A DNA stretch of 64,000 bases, from positions 248,001-312,000 of the forward strand of contig CP150583.1 in assembly GCA_049487715.1 (NCBI GenBank), read 5' to 3'. The notes below the pieces were generated by a model. It worked only from the letters and a program-made list of their open reading frames with translations. It did not search any database and was not told the origin of the DNA. This document shows, piece by piece, positions 38,922 to 47,880 of the stretch; position 1 is the first letter of the stretch; the number at the start of each line of letters is the position of its first letter. Position numbers and translations under genes: made by a program. This DNA comes from Pycnococcus provasolii (lineage: Eukaryota > Chlorophyta > Pseudoscourfieldiophyceae > Pseudoscourfieldiales).

Positions 38922-40946
38922 ATGGGTAAGAAAGGTCGTTCCTTTGGGGATGATGCCTCAACTCCGTCATCATCATCATCAGCAGCAGCAGAGCATGCTC
39001 CTAGGGATGGTGGTGGGGAACACGGTGATGGTGGTGATAATGATGATGGTGATGCACAACAGCGTGTTGCCGTAGCAGACGCCTCGGTATCAGCCTCGTC
39101 GTCATACAACAGCACAAACACAAATACGAAGCACATCGTGTGGCCGCTGCTCCGCTCGTTCATCAAGGAGTGCCGAGCTCGACCAATCACGTTCCGATCC
39201 GATGCGCCGGACGCACTTAGACTGGTATTCGACGCCGTGCTCGCAGAAAAAATATCAACAAATAAAAGCAGAATCGGCTCTTCGTCGGACGATACGACGC
39301 TGCTGGCACACAGCGAAGGCACGATTGGAATGAGGAGCAGTAGCGCACTCGGCGACGAAGACAACCACCTCAAGTCAGGAAGAAGCAGCATGGACCAGGT
39401 GAAACGACGCCAAATGGAGGAGATCCAAGATGACACCTTAACGACACGAAGCCTGGACCGCGACAGAGAAATCAGCCTCGTGCACCTTCCCACGCAAACC
39501 AACCAGACAAACGACGCACCCACCGCAAGCGCCAAAAACTACACAGCAACGACGAAGACGCCAACGGCGAAGACAAAGCAACGTCGTCCCAAACTCGTGC
39601 TTCACTTCGACCTCAACAAAACAATCGTCGCGACAGATGCCGTGCAAAACTTAAACAGCTCGGACCTCGTCAACGTCATGCTCGCGGAGTGCGCTTGGGG
39701 ACGGCTGACTCACGACAGCCACATGGTGCCAAGCTGGCGTGCGTTTGGACGACTCAGCCTCGCCGTCAACCCCGAAGATGCCCAGGACATGGACTTGATG
39801 ACGTACCACAATTTCTTAGACAGCATCTTGCATCCTGATCCAGGCCCGACTGACGGCGGCGACCCCAAAAAGATGGCGGAGAAAAAGAAACTGCGACAGA
39901 CTCTGAAGAAACGATTCACAGACGACGGCGAGCCTGGTTACATGTTCAGGTCCGTGCACGATGCGCTCGTCAGCGCGCTCGACGACGAACCTCAGATGGG
40001 AATGGTTCTCCCGTCATTCTTTCATCTGCTGAATGTTCTACTCGCCACGTCACGCGACGTGTACATCGTGCTGCGCTCGTTCGGAAGCGACGCCGTCGAC
40101 GTCGCGCGCGATATCGAGAGATGGGCAAAAGGCGAGCATCCCATGTCGCCGTCAGAATTTTCGTCTGCGTCGGAGTTTGCCCCGGACTGGGAATTCGGAT
40201 TTGGACGATTCGAGCGATCTGCCGGAAACGCAGAAAGCACACGCATGCTTGTAGGTGCACCTGGCGTGATGTGGAACGACGAAAGCGCGCAGCCCGTGCA
40301 GGAGTTTGTGGGTTTCCCCGCCATCGACAAGGCGCTGCGCACGTGGACGACGGTCGGAAGTCTCCTCGCCAGCGGTCAGACGTCGTCGTGGCACGGCCCT
40401 CGGGGACGCCTGCTCGTGCTTCGTGATGACTATCCGTACTGGCACAGGAATCGCGAGGCGAGGCGTGCGGGAAAGCTGCTGCTTCTGCCGAGCAGAAATC
40501 CGCGTGCGCCGGAGCCTGAGGAAGACGTTCTGGATATCATGTTTGACGACAACATGGGAACGGGTGGCAGGTGGGGCATAGTCGACGTTCGCGACGCCTC
40601 GACGGGTGTGCCGGTGCCCTTTCAGGACGCAATCGGGCACAACTTGGTGCGCGCGGACCCGATTCGCGCAATTCTAGACATGAAGTACTTCGAGACCTCG
40701 CTGTCTCGCTGCGAGCTGAGGCATCGTAGGAATTGCATGCACATGGAGAAGTTAAGACGAGCGGCTGCGATGGCTGCCGCCACGAACGCGTTGGGCCACG
40801 CGCACAGCGTTCCTGCAAACACCGTGCACGATGAGAATGACCAACAACCACCGCTCAAGCAAAGTCTGCGCACGGCGCTGTCGACTCCATTACAGGCGCC
40901 GCCATCTTCCTCCAACGTTGGCGGTTTGAGCACGTTGTTTAAGTAA
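38922..40946 (+). CDS. HAD-superfamily-like conserved eukaryotic protein
   Basis: About 674 residues from the ATG at 38922; the frame opens 40 codons earlier with TTG only. Residues 1-215 are low complexity and poorly conserved. At about 226-240 lies LVLHFDLNKTIVATD, a HAD motif I in which the nucleophile Asp (230) is kept but the second Asp of DxD is Asn (232). DLVNVMLAECAWGRL, a TYHNFLDSIL segment, then VYIVLRSFGSDAVDVARDIE (motif II-like Ser) and a late DDYPYWHRN complete the pattern. Similar DxNKT proteins occur in algae, fungi and protists without an assigned function; phosphatase activity would be an inference. TGTAA follows the stop by 58 nt. Confidence 0.6.
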   Translation: MGKKGRSFGDDASTPSSSSSAAAEHAPRDGGGEHGDGGDNDDGDAQQRVAVADASVSASSSYNSTNTNTKHIVWPLLRSFIKECRARPITFRSDAPDALRLVFDAVLAEKISTNKSRIGSSSDDTTLLAHSEGTIGMRSSSALGDEDNHLKSGRSSMDQVKRRQMEEIQDDTLTTRSLDRDREISLVHLPTQTNQTNDAPTASAKNYTATTKTPTAKTKQRRPKLVLHFDLNKTIVATDAVQNLNSSDLVNVMLAECAWGRLTHDSHMVPSWRAFGRLSLAVNPEDAQDMDLMTYHNFLDSILHPDPGPTDGGDPKKMAEKKKLRQTLKKRFTDDGEPGYMFRSVHDALVSALDDEPQMGMVLPSFFHLLNVLLATSRDVYIVLRSFGSDAVDVARDIERWAKGEHPMSPSEFSSASEFAPDWEFGFGRFERSAGNAESTRMLVGAPGVMWNDESAQPVQEFVGFPAIDKALRTWTTVGSLLASGQTSSWHGPRGRLLVLRDDYPYWHRNREARRAGKLLLLPSRNPRAPEPEEDVLDIMFDDNMGTGGRWGIVDVRDASTGVPVPFQDAIGHNLVRADPIRAILDMKYFETSLSRCELRHRRNCMHMEKLRRAAAMAAATNALGHAHSVPANTVHDENDQQPPLKQSLRTALSTPLQAPPSSSNVGGLSTLFK

Positions 40947-41003
40947 GAGTTGGGTTCCTTCCAGGACTGAGGTCGACGTTGCTGAACAATAATATGTAGT
41001 AAA

Positions 41004-41008
41004 TGTAA
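41004..41008 (+). terminator. TGTAA polyadenylation signal of the HAD-like gene
   Basis: AAATGTAATAAC, 58 nt after the stop codon. Confidence 0.5.
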
Positions 41009-41089
41009 TAACAACAACAACAATTTGGACTTGAAATACCCAACTAATGTATTGGTGAATGGTGCTACGGCGGATCCCCCCACGTGAGC

Positions 41090-41127
41090 TTCTGGAGGTT
41101 CTCGAAGTGGGGCCGGAAATGCTTCTG
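41090..41127 (+). promoter_or_regulatory. Heat-shock elements upstream of the HSP20 gene
   Basis: A perfect inverted HSE core TTCTCGAA (nTTCnnGAAn) at 41099-41106, an additional TTC at 41090 and a GAAATGCTTC pair at 41116-41125, all within about 130 bp of the HSP20 ATG. Matches the HSF-binding consensus; function inferred. Confidence 0.55.
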
Positions 41128-41216
41128 GAGAGACAAATTTGGTCCCCGAACGACACGACACGACACGTGAGTCCAGTCAGCACCTTCTCACATTCTATTC
41201 ACTTTTCATTGCCATC

Positions 41217-42284
41217 ATGTTCTCGTCCATGTCGTCCGTTCGATCACGCTCATGCATGTGGCACGTGCCGCTCCACCACGGTCGTGGTATTGGTGGTGGG
41301 AATCGACTCGTGTGGCGCGATGGACGCGTGATCGTGCGTGCGTCGCCTAATGAAGATCTGCCGCCGTTCGAGTCTACTGCACAGCAGCAGCAACGTTTGC
41401 GTCGTCGTCCCGTGGTGGGTGTGTCGCCGTTTGGCAGTCCGCTCGACCCGGTCATGATCCGGCGCCGAAAAATGCGGCGTCCGATGCTCTGGCGTTCCGA
41501 TGACTTCGATGCTCTCCTCGAGGATGTGTTTGGTGCCTTGGGCACGAAAGAAGAGGTCAAGCGAGGAGCGCAGCAGCAGCAGATGTCGGAGAAGAAGGAG
41601 GCGAAGGTGGAGCGCGGCAATGACGACGACGAGGGTAAGACGCTCATCCCAACTCGTCCTGCGAATCCGCTCGGTGCTCTGTGGAAGCAGGCGGAAGCAG
41701 AGGCGACGCCAGCTTTCAACATCGAGGAGGAGGAGGACTCGTTCCTGCTGACGATGGATGTTCCTGGATACCGTGCTGCCTCCGCGTCGGCGACGGAGGA
41801 CGAGAAGAATGAAGGCGGCATGCGGGGATCCGTCGACGTCGCCGTGATCGGTGCGGAAACTGCCGAGCCCATGCTGGTGATCACCGGAAGCAAGACACAC
41901 AAGGAAGATCTCGAGGGTGGTGGAAAAATTCACCGCGACGTGAGCTTTCGCCGCATGGTTCGTCTTCCCGAGGGAACGCATGCGGAGGACGTCCATGGCG
42001 GCATTGCCGATGGCGTTCTCCAAGTCAGGGTGCCCAAACCACCACCGCCGCCAGAGCCGGAGGAGGAACCTGCGCCACAACCTTTGCGCGTGCCTATCAA
42101 GGAGAAGCTTATAAGCAAGCCAAAGACCATGAGTGCGACGAAGCAGCAGAGTGCTTCTGGGGAGAAGAAGAAGCAGCAAGCACCCGTGGGAAAGCCAGGA
42201 AAGCCAGGTACGCCAAACGCTGTACCCCCGTGGGAGCAGGATGATACGACGCTTGGCCGGGAGCCTAATCTCCCTAGTGCTTGA
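41217..42284 (+). CDS. Small heat-shock protein, HSP20/alpha-crystallin family
   Basis: ATP-independent holdase chaperone of about 355 residues, longer than the usual 150-240. The N-terminus (MFSSMSSVRSRSC...) is Ser/Arg-rich and may be a plastid or mitochondrial targeting sequence; the frame's upstream start is TTG, so 41217 is chosen. The alpha-crystallin domain runs from about residue 167: AFNIEEEEDSFLLTMDVPGY, an inserted acidic stretch of about 30 residues (ATEDEKNEGGMRGS), LVITGSKTH, FRRMVRLPEGTHAEDVHGG and ADGVLQVRVPK. A long Pro/Lys-rich tail follows. Heat-shock elements lie 90-130 bp upstream. Confidence 0.88.
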   Translation: MFSSMSSVRSRSCMWHVPLHHGRGIGGGNRLVWRDGRVIVRASPNEDLPPFESTAQQQQRLRRRPVVGVSPFGSPLDPVMIRRRKMRRPMLWRSDDFDALLEDVFGALGTKEEVKRGAQQQQMSEKKEAKVERGNDDDEGKTLIPTRPANPLGALWKQAEAEATPAFNIEEEEDSFLLTMDVPGYRAASASATEDEKNEGGMRGSVDVAVIGAETAEPMLVITGSKTHKEDLEGGGKIHRDVSFRRMVRLPEGTHAEDVHGGIADGVLQVRVPKPPPPPEPEEEPAPQPLRVPIKEKLISKPKTMSATKQQSASGEKKKQQAPVGKPGKPGTPNAVPPWEQDDTTLGREPNLPSA

Positions 42285-42606
42285 GGATGATGAGCCGCAG
42301 AAGAAGTAAGGACTTAGGTGCGCGCGCGTGCGTGGAGAAGAACTTGCACACTATGCAATGGCAGCAGGCAGCAAGTGTTTGGTTGCGATGATAATTGAGT
42401 GGTGAGGATTTGTGGAGGAGGATGAGAGTTTTTGTTTTTTTTTAGTTGTTGTAGTCTGGCTAGACAATGTTGTTGTTGTTGCGTGTTCAAAACAAAGAAC
42501 CAAAGGGAAATTTTTTGTGTAACAGCAGCCAGATATTGCACCGCACAACAAATTCATTCACTTGAACCGTCTTTTTAGAATTTCTTAGTATCAGCTTTTA
42601 TCATCA

Positions 42607-43407
42607 TCACCTGCCCACCGCCGCAGCCGTGATCAACAAAACAACCGCGCTCAGCAAGCATGCCGCCGTGTGGTGGAGGTGGGCACCTCCACTTTCCATC
42701 CTCAATCGTTCTTCTTCCTGCAAAGCTGTCCACCATGGCTCCTCATTTACCACCGCATCTCCCCCAACACCACCACCACTGGATGTGGAGGCGTCGATAT
42801 AGTCGCCATAGGCAGCTTGCATGCTGGCATAGTCATCCGCGGATTCCGCACCGCCTTCTGCCGCGTCCTTGTTATCATCTGTGACGATTGAGGCGCACCT
42901 AAGCGGCGGCTGAGATGGATCGGCACTTGCGATGCAGCGCGCGGTGTCGCTGTCCCCACAGTCCGCATTATTCAGGCACTCGACGCAGTAATGGGTCGTT
43001 TCCATCATCTTCTCCGCGTTTGTCGCATCATCTGCCACGCCGGCGACCTGATCGAGCGTTTCATCTGAGACGAAAGCGTATCCGCCACTATCTTCTATCG
43101 CCTTTGCGGACGATGGGCTCGATGCGCTCGCCCGCGCGATTGCCGCATCTTCGAGCGATAGCGCGCGTAGCGGTAGGATGCAGGACGTGCAGCTCGCCTG
43201 CGCATCGAGATTCGTTGTTGTCGTCGTCGCGCACGTCCCACACGAAATCGCACACTGTTGCTGTGCTTGCGCAAACAACTTGTTGTTGTTGTTACCACCA
43301 CCACCAAAGAGTCCTAGAGCAGCGCAGGCTCCGACGACGAGCAGAACTATTAGATGAGTCGTCGTCATCGTCATTCGCCCGGTTGCCATGAACACCGCTG
43401 CTGTCAT
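42607..43407 (-). CDS. Cys-rich secreted or GPI-anchored protein of unknown function
   Basis: 266 residues. The N-terminal hydrophobic segment HLIVLLVVGACAALGLF is a probable signal peptide, and a second hydrophobic segment (AACLLSAVVLLITAAAVGR) ends the protein, as in GPI-anchored precursors. Between them are two Cys clusters: CAISCGTCA ... CTSC, and CVECLNNADCGDSDTARC ending in LRC. The second resembles CxxCxxxxDC modules common in extracellular proteins of bacteria and protists, but I cannot name a family. Two acidic low-complexity linkers flank the clusters. It is convergent with the HSP20 gene over a 322-bp gap. Confidence 0.6.
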   Translation of the reverse strand: MTAAVFMATGRMTMTTTHLIVLLVVGACAALGLFGGGGNNNNKLFAQAQQQCAISCGTCATTTTTNLDAQASCTSCILPLRALSLEDAAIARASASSPSSAKAIEDSGGYAFVSDETLDQVAGVADDATNAEKMMETTHYCVECLNNADCGDSDTARCIASADPSQPPLRCASIVTDDNKDAAEGGAESADDYASMQAAYGDYIDASTSSGGGVGGDAVVNEEPWWTALQEEERLRMESGGAHLHHTAACLLSAVVLLITAAAVGR

Positions 43408-43742
43408 CTACAGACAACAACAACTGACAGGCACGCACAATCACACACAGACCCAATTACCAATGTGCGGAATCGTACGGCCAAACCAAACCAATGGCGA
43501 GTGCGCCGAAATCAAATCGTCAATAAACCACCAAATTCGTCCACAAAATTCCTGAATTCCACCCAAGTTCCACCAAGGAAAAAGACAGATAGGTTCAGGC
43601 AGGGGGTGACCAAAATCGCCAACAACACAGGGATGCCTTTTGACGACTGGGGGGGAATTGAAACATTTAACCCCGACCAATTTCGCCGACTATTTTGATC
43701 GAAAGTTTGATTTCCAACGAGGTATGTTTTTTTGTATGTCAC

Positions 43743-44689
43743 TTAAGCCGCAGGTAGTATACCGTCCGTGATGGCGCCCGTGTTGTCGTCCACCTGCACG
43801 AACGAGTACTCCACCATGCGCCTTGCATTCTCCGCCGTGCGCCCGTAGTAGTTCGGCTCCACGTTGAACACACGGAAAGACCACGCCGCCATGCCCGCGA
43901 AGAATGAACGCACGTCCTCGATCGAGTCCAAGAAGTGGAGCTCGATCTGAACCTGCGTCGCGGGCAGCGACCTCATGCTCTTCTGCAGGCCGCCGAACAC
44001 GCCCCACTCGCCGCCCTCGATGTCCACCTTCAGCACGTCCACCCACTCGTGCCCGAGCTCCGCCATGATCGTCGTCAGCGTCTTCACCGGGTACGACTTC
44101 TTCGTCTTCTGCGTCCAAAGCAGCGAACTCTGCAAGTGGCGGCGACCCTCCTCGATCTTCAGCTCGCCGTCCTTCGCGCCCAAGCCCACGTCGTGGAAGT
44201 GCGCGCCGCGCACCGCGCGCACAGCCTCCTTCTGCTCGGGCGTTAGCGTGGGATCGAAGATGTGAAGCTCGCAGTGCTTGAGCTTCTGAACCACTCCGTG
44301 CTCGAAGCTCACTTCGCCCTTGCTGCCAATCGAATACACGACGCAAGGCCGGCTCTTGCGCTTTGCCATGAACGTGCGCACACCGCACAGCCACTTGCCG
44401 CCGTCGCCGATGCGACCCACGCGCTCTCGCGACGCACAGTTGTAGAACGGGCCGTAGTAGTCCCATATGCGCAGCTTCGGACCTTGCCCAGCGGAGATCT
44501 GCACCTTGTCCTTCACGCCTCCGTTGGCGGTGAACGCGCGCTTGCTTTCTGCCAAGCTGTCGCGGTAGATGCCCTCCAGGAGCGCGGTCGACACCTCGTC
44601 TCCACCCACGTCAACGGCGCCGCCGGAGATGGCCGCTGTCTGCTTGCTCGCGCTGCAGTCGCAGTCTCCGGCGCCGCTGCCGCCAAACC

Positions 44690-44723
<34 letters not shown>

Positions 44724-45020
44724 CATCGGGCACGGCTCGCACTCAGGGCAAGCTCTTTGTGGTGGGCACTTCTCCTGTCGTTGGCTTGGTAGTGTCAGGC
44801 TGCTTGCTGCTGGGCAGGCTGGGCACGGCTTGCACACCTGGCTTCTTAAGGCTGCGTTGGTGAAGTGCGCGCACTGCGCCGCTGTGGGTTGTGCCAAAGT
44901 CGTCGTCGTCGTCGACGTCGATCGCGCGGAGAACCATCCCGTGGCGAAGAAGAGCACGTGTGTCGCGAGCGTGACGACAAGCCTCGCGTTGGATCCACCT
45001 GATGCAGATCTCGCGGACAT
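43743..45020 (-). CDS. METTL24-like methyltransferase, type II membrane protein
   Basis: 425 residues from the ATG at 45020. MSARSASGGSNARLVV is followed by a single membrane anchor (VVTLATHVLFFATGWF), a Cys/Pro-rich stalk (CKPCPACPA, CPECEPCP), a Ser run encoded by GTC repeats, and then a FkbM/Methyltransf_22-type domain: WDYYGPFYNCASRERVGRIGDGGKWLC, VVYSIGSKGEVSFE, LHIFDPTL and VDVLKVDIEGGEWGVF. Its topology suggests the catalytic domain faces the Golgi or ER lumen. The frame continues upstream to an in-frame ATG at 45230 with a good Kozak context, so a longer N-terminus is possible. Substrate unknown. Confidence 0.7.
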
Positions 45021-45284
45021 TCGAGAGCCAGGTTGATATGTTCGACGTCGCAAGACTGAGATGTACACACTAACGTGTAACAGCGCCGCTAACGCGAACG
45101 ACCTGTGCACACACCACGCTAGTGAACCTGTTTCGAGAATGAGCGATGGAGTTGAGCGGAACAAACAACTCCACCCAACGGGAACTTCATTCAGGAGGAG
45201 GATGATGGATGAGGAAAATAAATGTGACATCACAAGATCACACACACCATGTTGTTGTTGACGAGGTTGAAGATGACGATGAGG

Positions 45285-45395
45285 TTGTTGACCACATCTT
45301 ATTACGGCACCTTAAGTCGAGTCGACGCCGGTTGTGACCTGGTGTTGTGTTGTTGACCACGTCTTATAACGGCGCGTTAAGTCGAGTCGACGCCG
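45285..45395. repeat. 46-bp direct repeat in the METTL24-like/SRR1 divergent promoter
   Basis: 45285-45330 and 45350-45395 match at 42 of 46 positions, offset 65 bp. Each copy ends with TTAAGTCGAGTCGACGCCG, which itself contains the palindrome GTCGAC. The copies lie 110-220 bp upstream of the SRR1 start. Confidence 0.75.
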
Positions 45396-45506
45396 CTAAA
45401 GGTACACCTCTCTTGAACGGCCATCATGGAGGTGGAATCCTATTTGATTTCGGGGTCCCATTGGATTTCCCCCTTTCTTTCTTTCCGCATTCCGGGAGCT
45501 CCATCC

Positions 45507-46472
45507 ATGTCCGGTGACGGCTCCCAGGGCGAGTGGACGGTGGTGACCGGCTCGCGCCGAACGACGAACCGGAACGAGAAAGAAGGTGGTGTGAACTCGT
45601 CGTCGTCGAAGAAGATTGTGAAGTGTTGTGCGCACGACTCGCATTCGCATGCACACGCGGATGCTTGTTTGTCGATGTCGATGCAGAAGAGACGCCGCGT
45701 CTCTCGTGAGCCTCACCCTCACGGTGAGGGTGACGCGGTGATGCCTGGCTTGCAAGGTGACTCTCGTACCCTCGCGTCACTGGATGCACTTCTCAAAGAA
45801 GTGCGTACAATCAAGTGGTACGCGCATCTGGTAAAAGCCATATGCGATGCCACCTCGTGTGAGCAGGACAGTGCGGACGACGCTCCTGCAAATGCGACTC
45901 GGAATATTGCCATGGCGCTCGTGGGCGTCGGGCAGGTGGCGTCGACAACGGAGAAGGCGCCAGCGCGCGCACAGCTCGCACTCGCACGCGCTTTGCACGC
46001 TGACCTGCGTGCGACAAGCCTACACGACGGAACACAGCACTTGCCAGTTTACGAACCTCGGTTGGACGCCGACGACGAAGCGCTCCTCCGTCGTCTCAAC
46101 TGCGAACCTATCACCGGTTTGTTTTCGACAGACGGCGAGCTGTGGGCGACGTTGCCAGCTGATAAGGACATCCTTTTGTATATGCCTCACGTCGAGCACC
46201 ACGTCGTCGTCAAGGTGGCTGAGAGCTGGCTTACGTTCACTTCCACGAGAAGACGGAGCGATACGCCACGGGGCCGCAAAAGCAAGTTGGTTTTGGTGTG
46301 CAACGAGTTGGACGTGACTAAGGTGGACTTGTCTCTTTTGCGTGACGAGACGAGTCGCGCCAGCCTTGAGCGTTTTGGCGATCCACGTACGATACTGTTA
46401 AAACTAAGCGACGTCAACGAATTGTTCCCGCCAGGAAGCTTCAACGACACGGTTGCGCGTTTGGTGGAGTGA
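45507..46472 (+). CDS. SRR1: SRR1-like protein
   Basis: 321 residues from the ATG at 45507; an earlier in-frame ATG (45426) gives 27 more residues without SRR1 character. GEWTVVTGSRRTTNRN near the start matches the usual beginning of plant SRR1 proteins, and the SRR1 domain follows: ALVGVGQVASTTEKAPARAQLALA, VYEPRLDADDEALLRRLNCEPI, and DILLYMPHVEHHVVVKV. In Arabidopsis SRR1 affects phytochrome signalling and the circadian clock; its biochemical role is unknown and need not be the same in an alga. A TGTAA lies at 46608, 136 nt after the stop. Confidence 0.85.
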   Translation: MSGDGSQGEWTVVTGSRRTTNRNEKEGGVNSSSSKKIVKCCAHDSHSHAHADACLSMSMQKRRRVSREPHPHGEGDAVMPGLQGDSRTLASLDALLKEVRTIKWYAHLVKAICDATSCEQDSADDAPANATRNIAMALVGVGQVASTTEKAPARAQLALARALHADLRATSLHDGTQHLPVYEPRLDADDEALLRRLNCEPITGLFSTDGELWATLPADKDILLYMPHVEHHVVVKVAESWLTFTSTRRRSDTPRGRKSKLVLVCNELDVTKVDLSLLRDETSRASLERFGDPRTILLKLSDVNELFPPGSFNDTVARLVE

Positions 46473-46607
46473 ACTATTAACATACTCATCCTGTACCTTT
46501 ATGCCCAAAATGCACAAAGTTAAAACCAGACCAACGACACGTACACAGACCAACGACACGTACCAGACCAACCACGCGGTCACAATGATGTAGAACCCCG
46601 AATCATC

Positions 46608-46612
46608 TGTAA
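46608..46612 (+). terminator. TGTAA polyadenylation signal of SRR1
   Basis: CTGTAAAAC about 136 nt after the stop codon. Confidence 0.35.
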
Positions 46613-46729
46613 AACAAAAAGCAAGTACCTTTTAAAACCCGAATCGCAAGCTCTTTGAGCAAATCTGCCTCTTATCTTTTGTTTTTTCCGATTTTCCGAT
46701 TTATTTCGACGAATTCTCGGTGGATTCGT

Positions 46730-47050
46730 ATGGCGGCTATGCGCCACGTCTCTCCTAGGCGACTCCTTGGCGTGCGCATGCCCATCCAGCGCATGCCTCT
46801 CGCGTGCTTGCTTGTGCCTCGTCTTGCACATCCGCAGCGAAGCCATCCGCAGCTCACGAATCCATCGTAAGCGTGTCCATCCCTGACCTGCAAACCAACG
46901 CCGTCGACCGATGCCTCGAGTACGACATGTCGCTGTACACGCCGATCGACGTACCAGGAGTGGGAAAGATCGGGTGTGTCTGCTCACCCGTCGCCGAAGC
47001 ACTAGCAGCACACCCGTCCGTCTTTCACGTCGACGCTGCAAACACAGCTT
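46730..47050 (+). other. Frame-broken 5' part of the DUF4743-Nudix gene
   Basis: Coding signal is spread over two frames. Frame 2 from ATG 46730 gives MAAMRHVSPRRLLGVR, transit-peptide-like, and stops at 46868. Frame 1 from about 46805 to 47043 gives VDRCLEYDMSLYTPIDVPG and GCVCSPVAEALAAHPSVFHVDA, matching the DUF4743 N-terminal pattern, but has no ATG upstream. Frame 2 resumes with TQLVTMRRELDTFEKRT into the intact part. One missing base near 46805-46866 and one extra near 47035-47041 would reconcile it. No plausible GT-AG intron was found at either point. Confidence 0.5.
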
Positions 47051-47056
47051 GTCACC

Positions 47057-47818
47057 ATGAGACGTGAACTTGACACGTTCGAGAAACGAACAGAAGCCAT
47101 GGTGGACGTCGCAAACGACCTGAAGGCGCGTGGGTTCCTAGGAAAGTGGCGCGACGAACTCTTCCCAGCCACCATGGGATTTGACGACGAGCCTGCGTTT
47201 GCCGTCGAACGAGCTGTCGTTTCTCTCTTGGGACTAAGGGGGTATGGCGTGCACGCCAACGGCCTCGTGCGCGACGAAAGTGCACCGGGTGGATACAGGC
47301 TGTGGGTCGGAAGACGCGCCGCGGATAAGGCGACGTGGCCAGGAAAATTAGATCACCTCGCAGCTGGAGGACAACCGCTCGGCCTCGACCCTTACGTGAA
47401 CATGGTCAAGGAGTGCGGCGAGGAGGCGGGAATCCCGCCAGAACTGTGCGAAAAGGGACTGCACGCCGCCGGCGCCGTCAGCTATCGACTTGGAGAGACG
47501 CACACGCGAATGGTTGATGGCGCAAGCAAGGGCGTCGCAACTGCTACAGAGGTGCACACGCTCAAGCGCGACGTGCTGTTTGTGTACGATCTTGAGCTTC
47601 CCGCCGACTTCACTCCCGTTCCCGTCGACGGCGAGGTGGAGAGCTTCGAGCTCATGGATCTGCAGACGGTCGTCAACCTCATCGCGGAAACGGAGGAATT
47701 CAAGCCTAACGTTGCGCTCGTCATCGTGGACATGCTCGTCAGAAGAGGAATCGTCACCGCCGAGTCGAAAGGATACCTAAAGCTCATCAAGAGCCTGCGC
47801 CTCATCGACTGCGCATAA
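47057..47818 (+). CDS. DUF4743-Nudix hydrolase (plant NUDT20/24-like), intact C-terminal part
   Basis: 253 residues from an in-frame ATG. The DUF4743 remainder (GFLGKWRDELFPATMGF, GYGVHANGLV) is followed by the Nudix box GGQPLGLDPYVNMVKECGEE, with KECGEEAG in place of REUxEExG, and then KRDVLFVYDLELP, DGEVESFELMDLQ and FKPNVALVIVDMLVRRG, all standard for this plant/fungal family. Family members with or without fused thiamin pyrophosphokinase clear damaged (oxo/oxy) thiamin diphosphate; that role is inferred here. Homology extends upstream through two frame breaks, so the full-length gene may be about 46730-47818 or may be broken. Confidence 0.8.
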   Translation: MRRELDTFEKRTEAMVDVANDLKARGFLGKWRDELFPATMGFDDEPAFAVERAVVSLLGLRGYGVHANGLVRDESAPGGYRLWVGRRAADKATWPGKLDHLAAGGQPLGLDPYVNMVKECGEEAGIPPELCEKGLHAAGAVSYRLGETHTRMVDGASKGVATATEVHTLKRDVLFVYDLELPADFTPVPVDGEVESFELMDLQTVVNLIAETEEFKPNVALVIVDMLVRRGIVTAESKGYLKLIKSLRLIDCA

Positions 47819-47880
47819 ATAGTGAATACAAAATGTAGAAAATTCGCATTTCAATTTTTTTTATTACTTCAGTTTGTATT

